64,000 bases of DNA from assembly GCA_036971475.1 (NCBI GenBank), contig JBAIZL010000002.1, positions 132,573,740-132,637,739 of the forward strand, in the 5' to 3' direction. Shown here piece by piece: positions 47,714-59,769 of the stretch. How positions within the stretch are numbered: the stretch's first letter is position 1; each line of letters starts with the position of its first letter. The notes beneath the pieces were generated by a model that ran no database searches, was not told where the DNA came from, and was given only the letters and a program-made list of their open reading frames with translations. Position numbers and translations under genes: made by a program. The stretch comes from Prosapia bicincta. Taxonomy: Eukaryota; Arthropoda; Insecta; Hemiptera; Cercopidae.

Positions 47714-50700
47714 TTCCTACCACCATACTTCCCTTCAATCTAGTTCCCGTACTCACTCGTCTTACCACCTTCGTTCCCTCCAACCTAGTTCCCGTACTCA
47801 GTCGTCCTACCACCGTCGTTCCCTTCAACCATGTTCTCGTACTCAGTCGTCCTACCACCGTCGTTCCCTTCAAACCATTTCCCGTAATCAGTCGTCACCC
47901 CACCGTCGTTCCATTCAACCTAGTTCCCGTAATCAGTCGTCACACCACCGTCTTTCCCTTCAACCTAGTTCCCGTACTCACTCGTCCCACCACCGTCGTC
48001 CCCCCTCATCCTAGTTCCCGTACTCAGTCGTCACACCACTGATGTTATCTTCAACCCAGTTCCCGTACTCACACGTTCCACCACCTTCGTTCTCTTCAAC
48101 CTAGTTCCCGTACTCAGTTCTCATACCACCGTCTTTCCCTTCAACCTAGTACCCGTACTCAGACGTTCTACCACCGTCGTGCACTTTAACCCAGTTCCCG
48201 TACTCAGTCGTTACACTACCGTCGTTCCCTTCAAAATAATTCCCGTACTCAGTCGTCACACCACCATCGTTCCCTTCAACCCAGTTCCCGTACTCACTCG
48301 TCCTACCACCGTCGTTCCCTTCCAGCTAGTTCCCGTACTCACTCGTCCTACCACTGTCGTTCCCTTCAACCTAGTTTCCGTACTCAGTCGTCACACCACC
48401 GTCGTTCCCTTCAACTTAGTTCCCGTACTCAGTCGTCACACCACCGTCGTTCCCTTCAACCTAGTTCTCGTACTCACTCGTCCTACCACCGTCGTTCCCT
48501 TCAACCTAGTTCCCGTACTCATACGTCCTACCACCGTCGTTCCCTTCAACCTAGTTCCCGTACTCAGTCGTCCTACCACTTTAGTTCCCGTCAACCTAGT
48601 TACTGTACTCACTCGTCACACCACCGTCGTTCCCTTCAACCTAGTTTCGTACTCAGTCGTCACACCACCTTCGTACCCTTCAACCTAGTTACCGTACTCA
48701 ATCGTCACACCACCGTCGTTCCCTTCAACCAATTCCTGTAATCAGTCGTCACACCACCGTCGTTCCCTTCAACCTAGTTCCCGAACTCAGTCGTGACACC
48801 ACCGTCGTTCCCTTCAACCTTTTTCCCGTACTCAGTCGTCACACCACCGTCGTTCCCTCAAGCCCATTCCCGTACTCATTCGTCACACCGCCGTCGTTCT
48901 TTTCAACCTAGTTTCGTACTCAGTCGTCACTCCACCGTCGTTCCCTTCAAACCATTTCCCGTACTCAGTCGTCATACCACCGTCGTTCTCTTCAACCTAG
49001 TTCCCATACTCAGTCGTCACACCACCGTCGTTCCCTTCAACCCAGTTCCCGTACTCACTCGTCCTACAGCCGTCGTTCCCTTCTACCCAGTTCCCGTACT
49101 CACTCATCCCATCACCATCGTTCCATTCAACCCAGTTCCCGTACTCACTCGTTCTACCACCGTCGTACCCTTCAACCCAGTTCCCGTATTCACACGTCGT
49201 ACCACCGTCGTTCCCTTCAACCTAGTTCCCGTACTCAGTCGTCCTAGTACTGTAGTTCCCCTCAACCCTGTTCCCGTACTCACACGTCCTACCAATGACG
49301 TTCCCTTCAACCTAGTTCCCTTACTCAGTCGCCTCAAAACCGTCGTTCCTTTCAACCCAGTTCCCGTACTCGGTCGTCATACCACCGTCGTTCTCTTCAA
49401 CCTAGTCCCCGTAATCACTCTTCCTACCACCGTCGTTCCCTTCAACATAGTTCCCGAACTCACTCGTCCTTTCACCGTCGTTCCCTTGAACCTAGTTCCC
49501 GTACCTGTCGTCCTACCACCGTCGTTCCCTACAACAAAGTTCCCGTACTCAGTCATCACACCACCTCCGTTCCCTTCAACCTAGTTACCGTACTCAGTCG
49601 TCACACCACCGTCTTTTCCTGCAACCTAGTTACCGCACTCAGGCCTCACACCACCATCGTTTCCTTCCAGCTAGTTCCCGTACTCACTCGTCCTACCACT
49701 GTCGTTCCCTTCAACCTAGTTTCCGTACTCATTCGTCACACCACCATCGTTCCCTTCAACCCATTTCCCGAACTCACTCGTCACATTACCGTCGTTCCCT
49801 TCAACCTAGTTCCTGTACTCAGTCGTTCTACCACCGTCGTTTCCTTCTACCTAGTTCCCGTACTCATTTGTCCTACCACCGTCGTTCCCTTCAACCTAGT
49901 TCCCATACTCACTCGTCCTACCACTGTCGTTCCCTTCAACCTAGTTTCCGTACTCAGTCGTCACACCACCATCGTTCCCTTCAGCCCAGTTCCCGTTCTC
50001 ACTCGTCACATCACCGTCGCTCCCTTCAACCCAGTTCCCGTACTTAGTCGTCACACCACCGTCGTTCCCTTCAACCCATTTCCCGTACTCACTCGTCACA
50101 TTACCGTCGTTCCCTTCAACCTAGTTCCTGTACTCAGTCGTCCTACCACCGTCGTTCCCTTCAACCCAGTTCCCGTACTCACTTGTCACATCACCGACGT
50201 TCCCTTCAACCTAGTTCCTGTACTCAGTCGTCCTACCACCGTCGTTTCCTTCTACCTAGTTCCCGTACTCTATTGTCCTACCACCGTCGTTCCCTTCAAC
50301 CTAGTTCCCATACTCACTCGTCCTACCACTGTCGTTCCCTTCAACCTAGTTTCCGTACTCAGTCGTCCTACCACCGTCGTTCCCTCCAACCCAGTTCCCG
50401 TACTCACTCGTTCTACCACCGTCGTTCCCTTCAACCCAGATCCCATACTCACTCGTCACATCACCGTCGTTCCCTTCAACCTAGTTCTCGTACTCAGTCG
50501 TCCTACCACCGTCGTTCCCTCCAACCCAGTTCCCGTACTCACTCGTCCTACCACCGTCGTTCCCTTCAACCCAGTTCTCATACTCACTCGTCACACCACC
50601 TTCTTTCCCTTCTACCCAGTTCCCGTACTTACTCGTCACATCACCGTCGTTCCCTTCAATCTAGTTCCCGTACTCAGTCGTCCTACCATCGTCGTTCCCT

Positions 50701-52106
50701 CCAACCCAGTTCCCGTACTCACTCGTCCTACCACCGTCGTTCCCTTCAACCCAGTTCCCATACTCACTCGTCACACCACCTTCTTTTCCTTCAACCCAGT
50801 TCCCGTACTTACTCGTCACATCACCGTCGTTCCCTTCAACCTAGTTCCTGTCTCAGTCGTCCTACCACCGTCGTTCCCGTACTTACTCGTCACACCACCT
50901 TCTTTCCCTTCAACCTAGTTCCCGTACTCAGTCATCCTACCACCGTCGTTCCCTTCAATCCAGTTCCCGTACTCACTCGTCCTTCCACCGTCGTTCCTTT
51001 CAACCCAGTTCCCATACTCACTCGTCACACCACCTTCTTTCCCTTCAACCCAGTTCCCGTACTCTCTCGTCACATCACCGTCGTTCCCTTCAACCTAGTT
51101 CCTGTACTCAGTCGTCCTACCACCGTCGTTTCCTTCAACCCAGTTCCCGTACTCACTCGTCCTACCACCGTCGTTCCCTTCAACCCAGTTCCCATACTCA
51201 CTCGTCTCACCACCTTCTTTCCCTTCAACCCAGTTCCCGTACTCACTCGTCACATCACCGTCGTTCCCTTCAACCTAGTTCCCGTACTCAGTCGTCCTAC
51301 CACCGTCGTTTCCTTCAACCCAGTTCCCGTACTCACTCGTCCTACCACCGTCGTTCCCTTCAACCCAGTTCCCATACTCACTCGTCACACCACCTTCGTT
51401 CCCTTCAACCCAGTTCCCGTACTCACTCGTCACATCACCGTCGTTCCATTCAACCTAGTTCCCGTACTCAGTCGTGCTACCACGGTCGTTCTCTTTAACC
51501 CAGTTCCCGTTCTTACTCGTCCTACCACCGTCGTTCCCTTCAACCCAGTTCCCGTACTCACTCGTCACATCATCGTAGTTCCCTACAACCTAATTCCTGT
51601 CTCAGTCGTCCTACCACCGTCTTTCCCGTACTTACTCGTCACACCACCTTCTTTCCCTTCAACCCAGTTCCCATACTCACTCGTCACACCACCTTCTTTC
51701 CCTTCAACCCAGTTCCCGTACTCACTCGTCACATCACCGTCGTTCCCTTCAACCTATTTCCCGTACTCAGCATCCTACCACCGTCGTTCCCTTCAACCAA
51801 GTTCCCATACTTACTCGTACTACCACCGTCGTTCCCTTCAACCCAGTTCCCGTACTCTCTCGTCCTACCACCGTCGTACCCTTCAACCCAGTCCCCGTAC
51901 TCACTCGTCCTACCACCGTCGTTCCCTTCAACCTAGTACCCGTACTCTCTCGTCCTACCACCGTCGTACCTTTCAACCCAGTTCCCGTACTCACTCGTCC
52001 TACCACCGTCGTTCCCTTCAACCCAGTCCCCGTACTCAACCGTCCTACCACCGTCGTTCCTTTCAACCCAGTTCCCGTACTAACAAGTCCTACCACCCTT
52101 GGTTTT
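47714..52106 (+). repeat. 45-bp minisatellite, block 3 (original orientation restored)
   Basis: About 98 units in the block 1 orientation. The switch is at aaataggttg/ttcctaccaccat without a spacer. Units here favour gttcccgtactcactcgtcc followed by taccaccgtcg. The sub-block cactcgtcacaccaccttct, followed by ttccc, repeats near 50591, 50771, 51021, 51201 and 51381, mostly about 180 or 250 bases apart. The array ends near 52106 after gtactaacaagtcctaccac. A 678-codon frame (50183-52219) spans most of it, again because of the period. Confidence 0.97.
48793..48948 (+). repeat. Partner of the inverted shared block at 44790-44945
   Basis: This is the plus-strand counterpart of the block described for 44790-44945. 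It includes cttcaacctttttcccgtac, the short unit ccctcaagcccattcccg, and cctagtttcgtactcag. After about 48948 the two copies diverge into ordinary units. Confidence 0.85.
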
Positions 52107-52505
52107 CGGAATCAAGTCCTTTTACTCGCTTTTTTCGTTCCGTCTATTACAACATCTGGCAATCTTCAACCAATCACAAAACACTTTTTCAAGTACAACC
52201 AATACCATTTCAGCTGTAACCTCTGGTTTAAAAATGCATACCGTGACGGTTTACTTATACTTTGTTACAAACTTTAAGTCACTATCCTAACCTTTCTAGC
52301 GGTATTTTAGAGACCCTCTAGCGCCTTTTTTCTTTTAACACACACACAAAGTGTTTAGTGATACTACCGCCAAGCAAAACAAAAAACCTTAGATTTATTA
52401 TTTTATGTCGACGACAACCTTTCTACTGCGGAGCCCTTTATCAGCAAGACTTTAGTTCTATATTCTAATAAAGAAATAATTCTATGTTACAATATATATA
52501 TACAC

Positions 52506-52506
<1 letters not shown>
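52107..52506. other. Single-copy-looking stretch after the array
   Basis: No repeat unit, gene motif or splice-supported frame was recognised between the array end and the TG microsatellite. The frame running out of the array ends at 52219. Confidence 0.4.
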
Positions 52507-52885
<379 letters not shown>

Positions 52886-53159
52886 GTGCGTGTGAACGCA
52901 AAAAAATACGTTTATAAAACATTATTGATTACAGTACTGACATAAATTAATGTTGCTTTGGAATACATTGTTCTTTGCGGTTGCTACATTTTGTTTGGAA
53001 AAAGTTGTTATGTGTCTTCTGCGTTTGCTTATCAGATCGTTTTCATGCTACGGTATCGCGTAGACGTCTTAGCAGAAGCATATCTGTAGGTGTGGTGTCT
53101 GTTATTCAAGATAGCGTAGTTGCAATTTCCTAGGCGGTCGTTCCTTCACCGTGACTTAT

Positions 53160-53505
53160 TTTCTTTTTTTGTATTGTCCAGTACACAACTTCATTAACTG
53201 TAAATTTTTAGGAGTCCTACAATGCTTTTTTCCTTCAGTCGCTTCCAAGAGAGATTGTAAAAGCTAATGTGTGTATTTGTTTTTCATACATTCCAGAACA
53301 TTTTGGTCCATCGGCGGGAATATTTGCTGGAATATATAAAGAACGGATATCATCAGAGTACAGTTGATCTTCATCTGGATGCGACGGTGATTTGTCTAAC
53401 AGTAAAATAGTCTTCCAAAGCTAATTCACTGTTTTTAAAAACTTTTCAGTTACGGGCACAAACCCATTAAAAAACCACTCTTTGAATAGCTCTCTATCCA
53501 TTCAC
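53160..53505 (-). pseudogene. pogo/Tigger (jerky-like) transposase remnant
   Basis: On the minus strand: ELFKEWFFNGFVPVTEKFLK, a stop, then ILLLDKSPSHPDEDQLYSDD, IRSLYIPAN, and further a stretch like KNKY. This is the DDE core of pogo-type Tc1/mariner transposases (family form LFxxWFxxxFVPxV, then LLLLDNAPSHP, then SxDGxIxVxYLPPNVT). The usual catalytic DN after LLL is DK here and the PPNVT motif is degraded. An in-frame stop and frame changes mark it as dead. An N-terminal stretch ending FDKRTKVLSEW continues to about 53560. Confidence 0.8.
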
Positions 53506-53656
53506 TCAGGACTTTAGTTCTTTTATCAAACGGCAATGCTGACGTGGAAATATTTTTAAGCGCAAGCGGCTCAGCTGACTCGAAGCCGGGCTCGAATTTA
53601 ACGGAAGGTCGGAAAATCGGGACTTGGAATTTCTACTGTACTCGGTGTCTACTGTA

Positions 53657-53914
53657 TCTCCTCTGGTCCCCACAAGCGATAGGGCAACTGCCGTGGCTGA
53701 CTTTCGACTGCTGACGGGTCACGACTATCTCTAGACCCACCTCTATCGTTTTGGCATAGCAGAATCCGACATGTGCCCGCTCTGTCTCGATGGTGTCATG
53801 AATGGGGACCACATTTCAACCTATCCTGATCTGGACGACCAGCTGTCAGGAATCGGTCGTTACTTTGAGGTTCGACGCCGAATGGCTCAACAGCAAAGGG
53901 CGGGCATTGGCTAA
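53657..53914 (+). pseudogene. 3' end of a non-LTR retrotransposon (LINE)
   Basis: The plus-strand frame gives AVADFRLLTGHDYL, a TAG stop at 53732, then THLYRFGIAESDMCPLCLDG, then DHISTYPDL and EVRRRMAQQQR, ending at TAA 53912-53914. This is the zinc-knuckle-like C-terminal tail of many LINE ORF2 proteins (RLxTGHDxLxxHLxRxGI, then CPLC, then DHxLxCPxL). A tail of taaagtaaagtaaaagtaaa follows directly, as expected for the 3' end of such an element. 5' truncation is normal for LINE copies. The clade cannot be fixed from this piece. Confidence 0.7.
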
Positions 53915-53939
53915 AGTAAAGTAAAAGTAAAGGACTCTA

Positions 53940-53944
<5 letters not shown>

Positions 53945-54004
<60 letters not shown>
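53945..54004. repeat. TA microsatellite
   Basis: About 30 TA repeats directly behind the LINE tail. Confidence 0.97.
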
Positions 54005-54007
<3 letters not shown>

Positions 54008-55089
54008 AATAGTGGATGGAACTAGGCAGGGCTAAGGATAGGGCATAAGACCCTCTGTTTCAGAATATAAGGGGAGTTATGTCATCACATGGTCAGAGTA
54101 ACATAATATAAACATTGTTGGAAGTAACAATGTTTCATAGCTTATGTCTGCTTAGCTTTGTCATACGGATTCGAATTACTTGACGCCACATATAGAGAGC
54201 TCATACTTTCAAATATTCTACAGATTCTACTAAATAAGAAAATCATAAAATTAAAATGAACAACATAACGACAACAAAATAACATAACATTAGGTGGTAA
54301 TGATAACTAGTGATGAATAAATAACTAGTTGATATTGTACTTGAAATTAAAGTCTAATTAGACGTTCGTATATAAATATTAATTGAAATTTTTTTTATAA
54401 AGATGGGATGAAAAATATATATTTTTCTTAGGGCACATAAGACAACTTTTCCTAAGAACTGTACAAATATATTTTTAATATTTATTCAAATACAAATACA
54501 CTTCTTAACAGGCACTTTGCCATAATTTTGGGAAGACAGGGTCCCAGACCAAATAAAGTGAAAAAACAAGTAGTGTATGCAATATATATATTTTGAAATA
54601 ATAATAGTTTAATTTAATAATTAAATATTATTGTTATAGGTAGATAGCCTTCTTAAAAAATTTAAATAATTTACATGTTTAAGCATTGAGTAAAAATTAC
54701 AACTGTTATGCGATTTATAATGAGATTTCAAGAAATAGGAGCTTCTACATGAACCTTTGGCAACCAAAGGTGAAAATAAATATTGGAAGTTTAACCAAAA
54801 GAACAATAATAAACCTCAAATAGATATTTTAAAAAATTATTAAACTTATACGTCTCGCATTAAAACTATAATAATGAAAAATAGGTAAAAATATAGGCGA
54901 TGAAGACAATAATGCATAAAAAAGTAAATAATACAATAAAACTTTGTAAGCGGTTCATTCTATTATTACATTTATAAGCATAATAAGCTAAAATATAAAA
55001 CGTTGCACTGTAAGTATAGTAACCATGGCAGGAAAAAAAATCTTTCCAATTTTCCATAATTGTAGCACGTAAATAAAAGCCAGGCTAGT
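54005..55089. other. AT-rich intronic stretch, nothing recognised
   Basis: Short frames on the minus strand near 54621-54806 and 54866-55057 have low-complexity composition and no motif. No repeat or RNA gene was seen. Confidence 0.45.
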
Positions 55090-56009
55090 AGACGAGGAAA
55101 TAAATCACTAAACCTACGATAATTGGTGCAGTAAGTCGGATCGAAATGCGGTTTTTTGCATTCGATTCAAAAAGCCACCACGAAAGTTTGTGAACATAGT
55201 CACTTTATAAGAAATCAAAATTGCATCGGTGCATAAGAAAAATGAATTTTTTAGAAGTGCATTCACTGGCTCGATTAAATAAAAATGTATAACTCGGTGA
55301 ATAACCACAGAAATGTTCCGAATTTTAGTACTCGGAGGTTTTTGAGGTCGCTGAACACGAATATGATATCCGTAATGACCCCGGAGTACCTGGGGCCCAG
55401 GGCGGGTGACATCAACATCATCTCCTGAAATTTTCCGTAAGTACAATAAAAAAATTGATCGAAACTCGTTACTCGGGGGTTTTTGGGGTAGCTGAACACG
55501 AATATAATATCGGCGATGATCCTCGGAGTACCTGGGGCCCAGGGCAGATGACATCGACCTCATCTCCTGGAATTTTCCGTAAGTACAATACAAAATTGAT
55601 CAAAACTCGTTACTCGGGGAATTTTGGGGTGGCTGAACACGAATATAATATCGACGATGATCTTCGGAGTACCTGGGGCCCAGGGCAGATGACATCAACC
55701 TCAACTCCTGGAATTTTCCGTAAGTACAATACAAAATTGATCAAAACTCGTTACTCGGGGGGTTTTTGGGGTTGCTGAACACGAATATAATATCGGCGAT
55801 GATCCTCGGAGTACCTGGGGCCCAGGGCAGATGAAATCAACCTCATCTCCTGGAATTTTCCGTAAGTACAATACAAAATTGATCGAAACTCGTTACTCGG
55901 TGTTTTTGGGGTAGCTGAACACGAATATAATATCGGCGATGATCCTCGGAGTACCTGGGGCCCCGGGCGGGTAATACCTACGTCATCTCCTGGAATTTTC
56001 CATAAATTC
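55090..56009. mobile_element. Left arm of a large fold-back element with 141-bp internal repeats
   Basis: The outer part (55090-55320) contains ataattggtgcagtaagtcg and gaacatagtcac. The inner part holds five to six tandem units of 140-142 bases, marked by ttttccgtaa at 55431, 55573 and 55714 and its variants at 55856 and 55996. Each unit has ctcgttactcggg, gctgaacacgaatataatat and gtacctggggcccaggg. The whole is the reverse complement of 56779-57425, apart from the number of units. Open frames in it on both strands are by-products of the repeat. Confidence 0.9.
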
Positions 56010-56677
56010 AGCTCGTTACTCACGAGTTATAGCCTATTGGATTATTATCATTCAAATAATAGAATATTATTACTATCATTCAGTATTATTATTATTATAG
56101 AATTTTATTAATATTTTTACGTAATGAATTTCTTGTTCGAAACGGGACCTGTAAAAGATAAGTCTGGCCCTGTCTATACTCATAACAATAGTAGTAGTTT
56201 ATACGAGCACGGTATAATTTCATAATTTTAGTGCTCATGTTCACTATTACATGTAAAAGATTCCACTTTTATTTCTATACCAGTGTATACAGTTATACTC
56301 TGAGTAGAACCGTGCACGTGTTTTTATTTTAATATAATAGTTTCTGGCTTATTATTCAAGTTATTTATTTCGAAGTGAATTTTATAGTACCAACAGATTT
56401 TTTTCCGTATTCAAATGTTTTATTATAAATATTACCAAGTTTTTAAGTATAAATGAAAGTAAGTCAGTGTTTTGTGTAACAAGTATGATACTTATATTGG
56501 AATAAATATATCCTAATAAGTATATTTTATATACTATTATACCACGTAGATACGGACACTTGTTTTTCAAGATACGATAGGTGATTGGATAAAGTATAGA
56601 AATCTAAGTAAGTTTTTTATTTCGTGATGTAGATAATTACGTTTTGAATTTGTATTACAATCGATATTTATTTATGG

Positions 56678-56740
<63 letters not shown>

Positions 56741-56778
56741 CTATAATATTATATATCTATTTTACATTTATCGACATC
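56010..56778. other. Central spacer of the fold-back element
   Basis: 769 AT-rich bases between the arms, including a TA run at about 56681-56733. No transposase frame is recognisable, so the element is non-autonomous or has lost its gene. Confidence 0.6.
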
Positions 56779-57425
56779 GAATTTATGGAAAATTCCAGGA
56801 GCCGTAGGTATAACCCGACCGGGGCCCCAGGTACTCCGAGGATAAACGCCGATATTATATTCGTGTTCAGCTACCCCAAAAACCCCCGAGTAACGAGTTT
56901 CGATCAATTTTGTATTGTACTTACGGAAATTTCCAGGAGATGAGATTGATGTCACCCGCCCTGGGCCCCAGGTCCTCCGAGGATCATCGCCGATATTATA
57001 TTCGTGTTCAGCTACCCCAAAAACCCCCGAGTAACGAGTTTCGATCAATTTTGTATTGTACTTACGGAAAATTCCAGGAGATGAGACTGCTGTCGCCCGC
57101 CCTGGGACCCAGGTCCTCCGGGGGTCATTACGGATATCATATTCGTGTTCAGCGACCCAAAAAACCCCCGAGTACTAAAATTCGGCCCATTTCTGTAATT
57201 ATTCACCGAGTTATACATTTTTTTTAAATTGAGCCAGTGAATGCACTTTTAAAAAATGCATTTTTCTTATGCACCGATGCAATTTTGATTTCTTATAAAG
57301 TAGCTATGTTCACAAACTTTCGTGGTGGCTTCCTGAATCGAATGCAAAAAACCGCAATTCGATCGGACTTACTGCACCAATTATCGTTGGTTTGGCCTAC
57401 TTTTGTGCTTTATTTCCTCGCCTTT
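56779..57425. mobile_element. Right arm of the fold-back element
   Basis: It starts with gaatttatggaaaattccag, carries about two and a half 141-bp units in inverted orientation (gtaacgagtttcgatcaatt, atattcgtgttcagc), and ends with the mirrored outer part (gtgaatgcac, then gcaccgatgcaattttgatt, gacttactgcaccaattatc and ggcg next to aggaaata). It has fewer internal units than the left arm. Internal subrepeats of variable number in long terminal inverted repeats are known from Drosophila FB and Galileo-type elements. Confidence 0.9.
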
Positions 57426-58007
57426 AGGTGCCAAAAAGTGCTAAAAAAGGTGGGCTATGCACCAACCCCGATGTATTAAATGGGCTAACTGGAATATTAT
57501 ACACAGTTAGTTCAAAAAAAATCCACAAGATTGAGTGCGACGCATGTGACAGGCTTCAGGCAGGGCTTCTTGCCAGGTTTTTTCGTCCCGCTCTTAGCGC
57601 GACACTTACCGTACTGTTTCAGCTCTCTATCTCCTGATTCTCCATGGAAAGAGCTTATGAGCTTGGTACATGGGCAATTAATCCCGTTTCCTTCACTTAC
57701 GCGGTAAGGATACTAACCGCATGTGCATGTGAGACGGAGGCAGCTCGCTAGAGGATGGCTGCCACGAGGGCTGAGAGATTTTGGGGGCCCATACGCGGGT
57801 TGGATACAAAATACAAATCTATACCATGTACAAGAAGACGCAATATTTAAACTAATCAAAAACATTTTGTGTCTCAATGTTACCCACTCCTACGGTATGT
57901 AAATATTATTATGTCATTATTTTTTTAAAAAATTCAATATCATTAAACATTTTAAAATCTTGTATTTAATAATGAATTAATATATGTCTAATTAAGGTGA
58001 ACCTTAC
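57426..58007. other. Intron sequence next to the anoctamin exon, nothing recognised
   Basis: A GC-richer patch at about 57500-57800 has no recognisable frame or RNA-gene boxes. The rest is AT-rich. Confidence 0.4.
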
Positions 58008-58193
58008 CTCCTTCTCTTCTAATTCCAATTCCAGGTTTTGTTTCTCCATACTTTCCTTAAACTGCTGTCTCTGTTTCCTTCGGATTGTTTCCACTTCCGA
58101 CAAAACACCCAGATTAATGTCTTCCTCTTCATAAACTATTATAAGGTCTATCCGTCTCTTGCCGTCTTGGAAAAACAGGCCATTTCCAGGGTA
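58008..58193 (-). CDS. Anoctamin (TMEM16) exon, start of dimerisation domain
   Basis: A 186-bp exon on the minus strand (62 codons, phase 0 at both ends), with acceptor TTTTCTATTCTCAG and donor GAG/GTAAGG. The peptide reads LFFQDGKRRIDLIIVYEEED, then a linker rich in Arg, Lys and Gln, then FKESMEKQNLELELEEKE. Anoctamins have FRDGKRRIDYVLVYEEED, then RRxFExNLEKEGLELE at this place, so the assignment is firm. It is the cytoplasmic N-terminal dimerisation domain of a calcium-activated channel or scramblase family. It joins in frame to 59260-59465 upstream and to 5755-5853 downstream. The splice signals look intact and there is no stop, so the gene is probably functional. Confidence 0.92.
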
Positions 58194-58785
58194 CTGAGAA
58201 TAGAAAACAAGTGATTTTAACAGAAATATTCGAAATAATAATAAAACAGTGGTTTATTTTATTTGTCATATTAACCAGATCATTCACATAAAAGTTTTAA
58301 AAAATTTCGTTTAGCAGGTTTCTAAACGGCTGCAACGCCTGCAATATCATATCGGTGGCCTTTGATGCAACACGCACTACAATGTAGATTAACAAGGAGT
58401 ACTAGTAAAGCTATACTTCAATTATTACAAAGAACGAGATCACTGATTGCTAGCTGATGTTAGCTATTAATTAATTATATAGTAATGTAGCTAGCTTAAT
58501 TTTGTAGTAATTAACTTGGAATAATTCCTAAAATATATTCTTGGCAATTTCTTTCTACTTTATTTGATTAAATGGAAAAAGTAAGAAGATATGCAAAGTC
58601 AATTCTTACTCAGGTTAACAGAGAAAAATTGTATTTATTTACTTTATATTAAATAACTACAAATAATATAAATATGTTTATACACATGACAGGACCACAA
58701 TATTAGGTGAAAAAATAGAAATCGAAACTAATCATTAAAATTAATTATTTATTGAAGTTGCTTGTTGTAATCATCTTGAATTCAC

Positions 58786-58990
58786 TAATTAAACTATAAT
58801 TAAATGAGACTTTACTAAGTGAATACGTAATGGCTTACTTTCTGACGCGTTTCGAAACAATCGTTCCTTTTACGAAGCAAAGCCTCAACGAAGACTTTGC
58901 TTCGTAAAAGGAACGATTGTTTTTAAACGCGTCAGAAAGTAAGCCAATACGTATTCACTTAGTTAAGTATCATTTAATTATAGTTTAATT
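58786..58990. mobile_element. Penelope-like terminal sequence pair, inverted
   Basis: Arms of about 90 bases (58786-58872 and 58893-58990) are nearly exact reverse complements. They share aattaaactataattaaatg, gtgaatacgta, gcttactttctgacgcgttt and cgttccttttacgaagc. The same words occur at 59500-59665 and in the arms of 60505-61165, where a Penelope-like coding end lies between them. The pair is probably a solo, head-to-head terminal-repeat remnant. Confidence 0.7.
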
Positions 58991-59157
58991 ATTTATATTT
59001 AACTATTGAAATAATATTTGAAAAAACTCTATTAACATTATATATGTGTATATATATATATATATCATCCGCTATTAGTTTGAAAAATATATTTCTTGTG
59101 TAGATGAATAAAATGTATTTTATTTCTACACTACTAGGTAAATTTGAACGATATAAG

Positions 59158-59160
<3 letters not shown>

Positions 59161-59228
<68 letters not shown>
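59161..59228. repeat. TA microsatellite
   Basis: About 34 TA repeats. A shorter run lies at 59041-59064. Confidence 0.97.
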
Positions 59229-59231
<3 letters not shown>

Positions 59232-59259
59232 AGTGTGTGAACTAATAGTTATTACTCAC

Positions 59260-59465
59260 TTTAGAATTTGTATTTGTAAATGTTGGTAGTCCACCTGTCG
59301 AATCTTCTACCTCAGAACCCTCTTGTATCTCATCGCTCTCTGAAAACTCTGTACTTTCGCCAGGAAATACTTGCGCTTGTCCTTCTTGGAGCTGTTGTAT
59401 GTGAAGTAGCCCTACATGCCTTTTGCTGCAATATTCCACACTTGGTAAACTCGTTGTTCTTGGCC
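59260..59465 (-). CDS. Anoctamin N-terminal exon (acidic cytoplasmic region)
   Basis: A minus-strand open segment of 206 bp ending at the donor TCTAAA/GTGAGT in phase 0, which matches the phase 0 start of the exon at 58008-58193. The likely acceptor is GACCGCAG at 59466-59473, entering in the second base of a codon. The peptide is hydrophilic: SVEYCSKRHVGLLHIQQLQE, then FSESDEIQEGSEVED, then GGLPTFTNTNSK. Anoctamins carry a variable acidic region just before the FRDGKRRID motif. There is no in-frame ATG, so the start codon must lie in an exon further upstream that I could not find. Assignment rests on position, phase and composition, not on a conserved motif. Confidence 0.7.
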
Positions 59466-59499
59466 CTGCGGTCAAGCAATCAAAATTACATATAATTTT

Positions 59500-59665
59500 A
59501 TTTAAAGTCGCTTTTTGTAATCATCTTTAAATCACTGAATAAATCATAAGTGAGTGAAAATATTCACGTACACGCGTGGGAGGTTTGTTTCGTCAATGAA
59601 ACGATTGTTTCGAAACGTGTCAGCAAGTAAGCTGGTAGCTATTCAATAATTACTTCTGAATTTGT
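59500..59665. mobile_element. Penelope-like terminal sequence, single copy
   Basis: It has gtaatcatctttaaatcact, then tattcacgtacacgcg and tttcgaaacgtgtcagcaag followed by taagc, shared with the arms at 58786 and 60540. It is more diverged than those. Confidence 0.55.
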
Positions 59666-59769
59666 TATTTATTTTGATTGCTTTTGTGATGCAAACAGTT
59701 CAATAACTCTTATAGTACGAAATGTCAAACATATTAGGAATATTTTGAAAAGCATGAAAAATTATAATA

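Larger units (their letters stand above)
58194..59259 (-). other. Anoctamin intron carrying Penelope-like inverted copies
   Basis: It lies between acceptor 58194 and donor 59254-59259 (AAA/GTGAGT on the minus strand). It contains the inverted pair at 58786-58990 and the TA run at 59161-59228, the latter only 31 bases from the exon. Confidence 0.7.

Noticed and set aside
50183..52219. 678-codon plus-strand frame as a gene
   Set aside because: It switches between the two open translations of the 45-bp unit at indels and ends in unrelated sequence with no domain.
55114..56023. Several overlapping frames of 74-159 codons on both strands
   Set aside because: They are translations of the 141-bp subrepeat in the fold-back element, with no family similarity.
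57670..57760. tRNA-like or SINE-head sequence (cttacgcggtaaggatactaa)
   Set aside because: A faint A-box resemblance only; no B box and no cloverleaf could be drawn.
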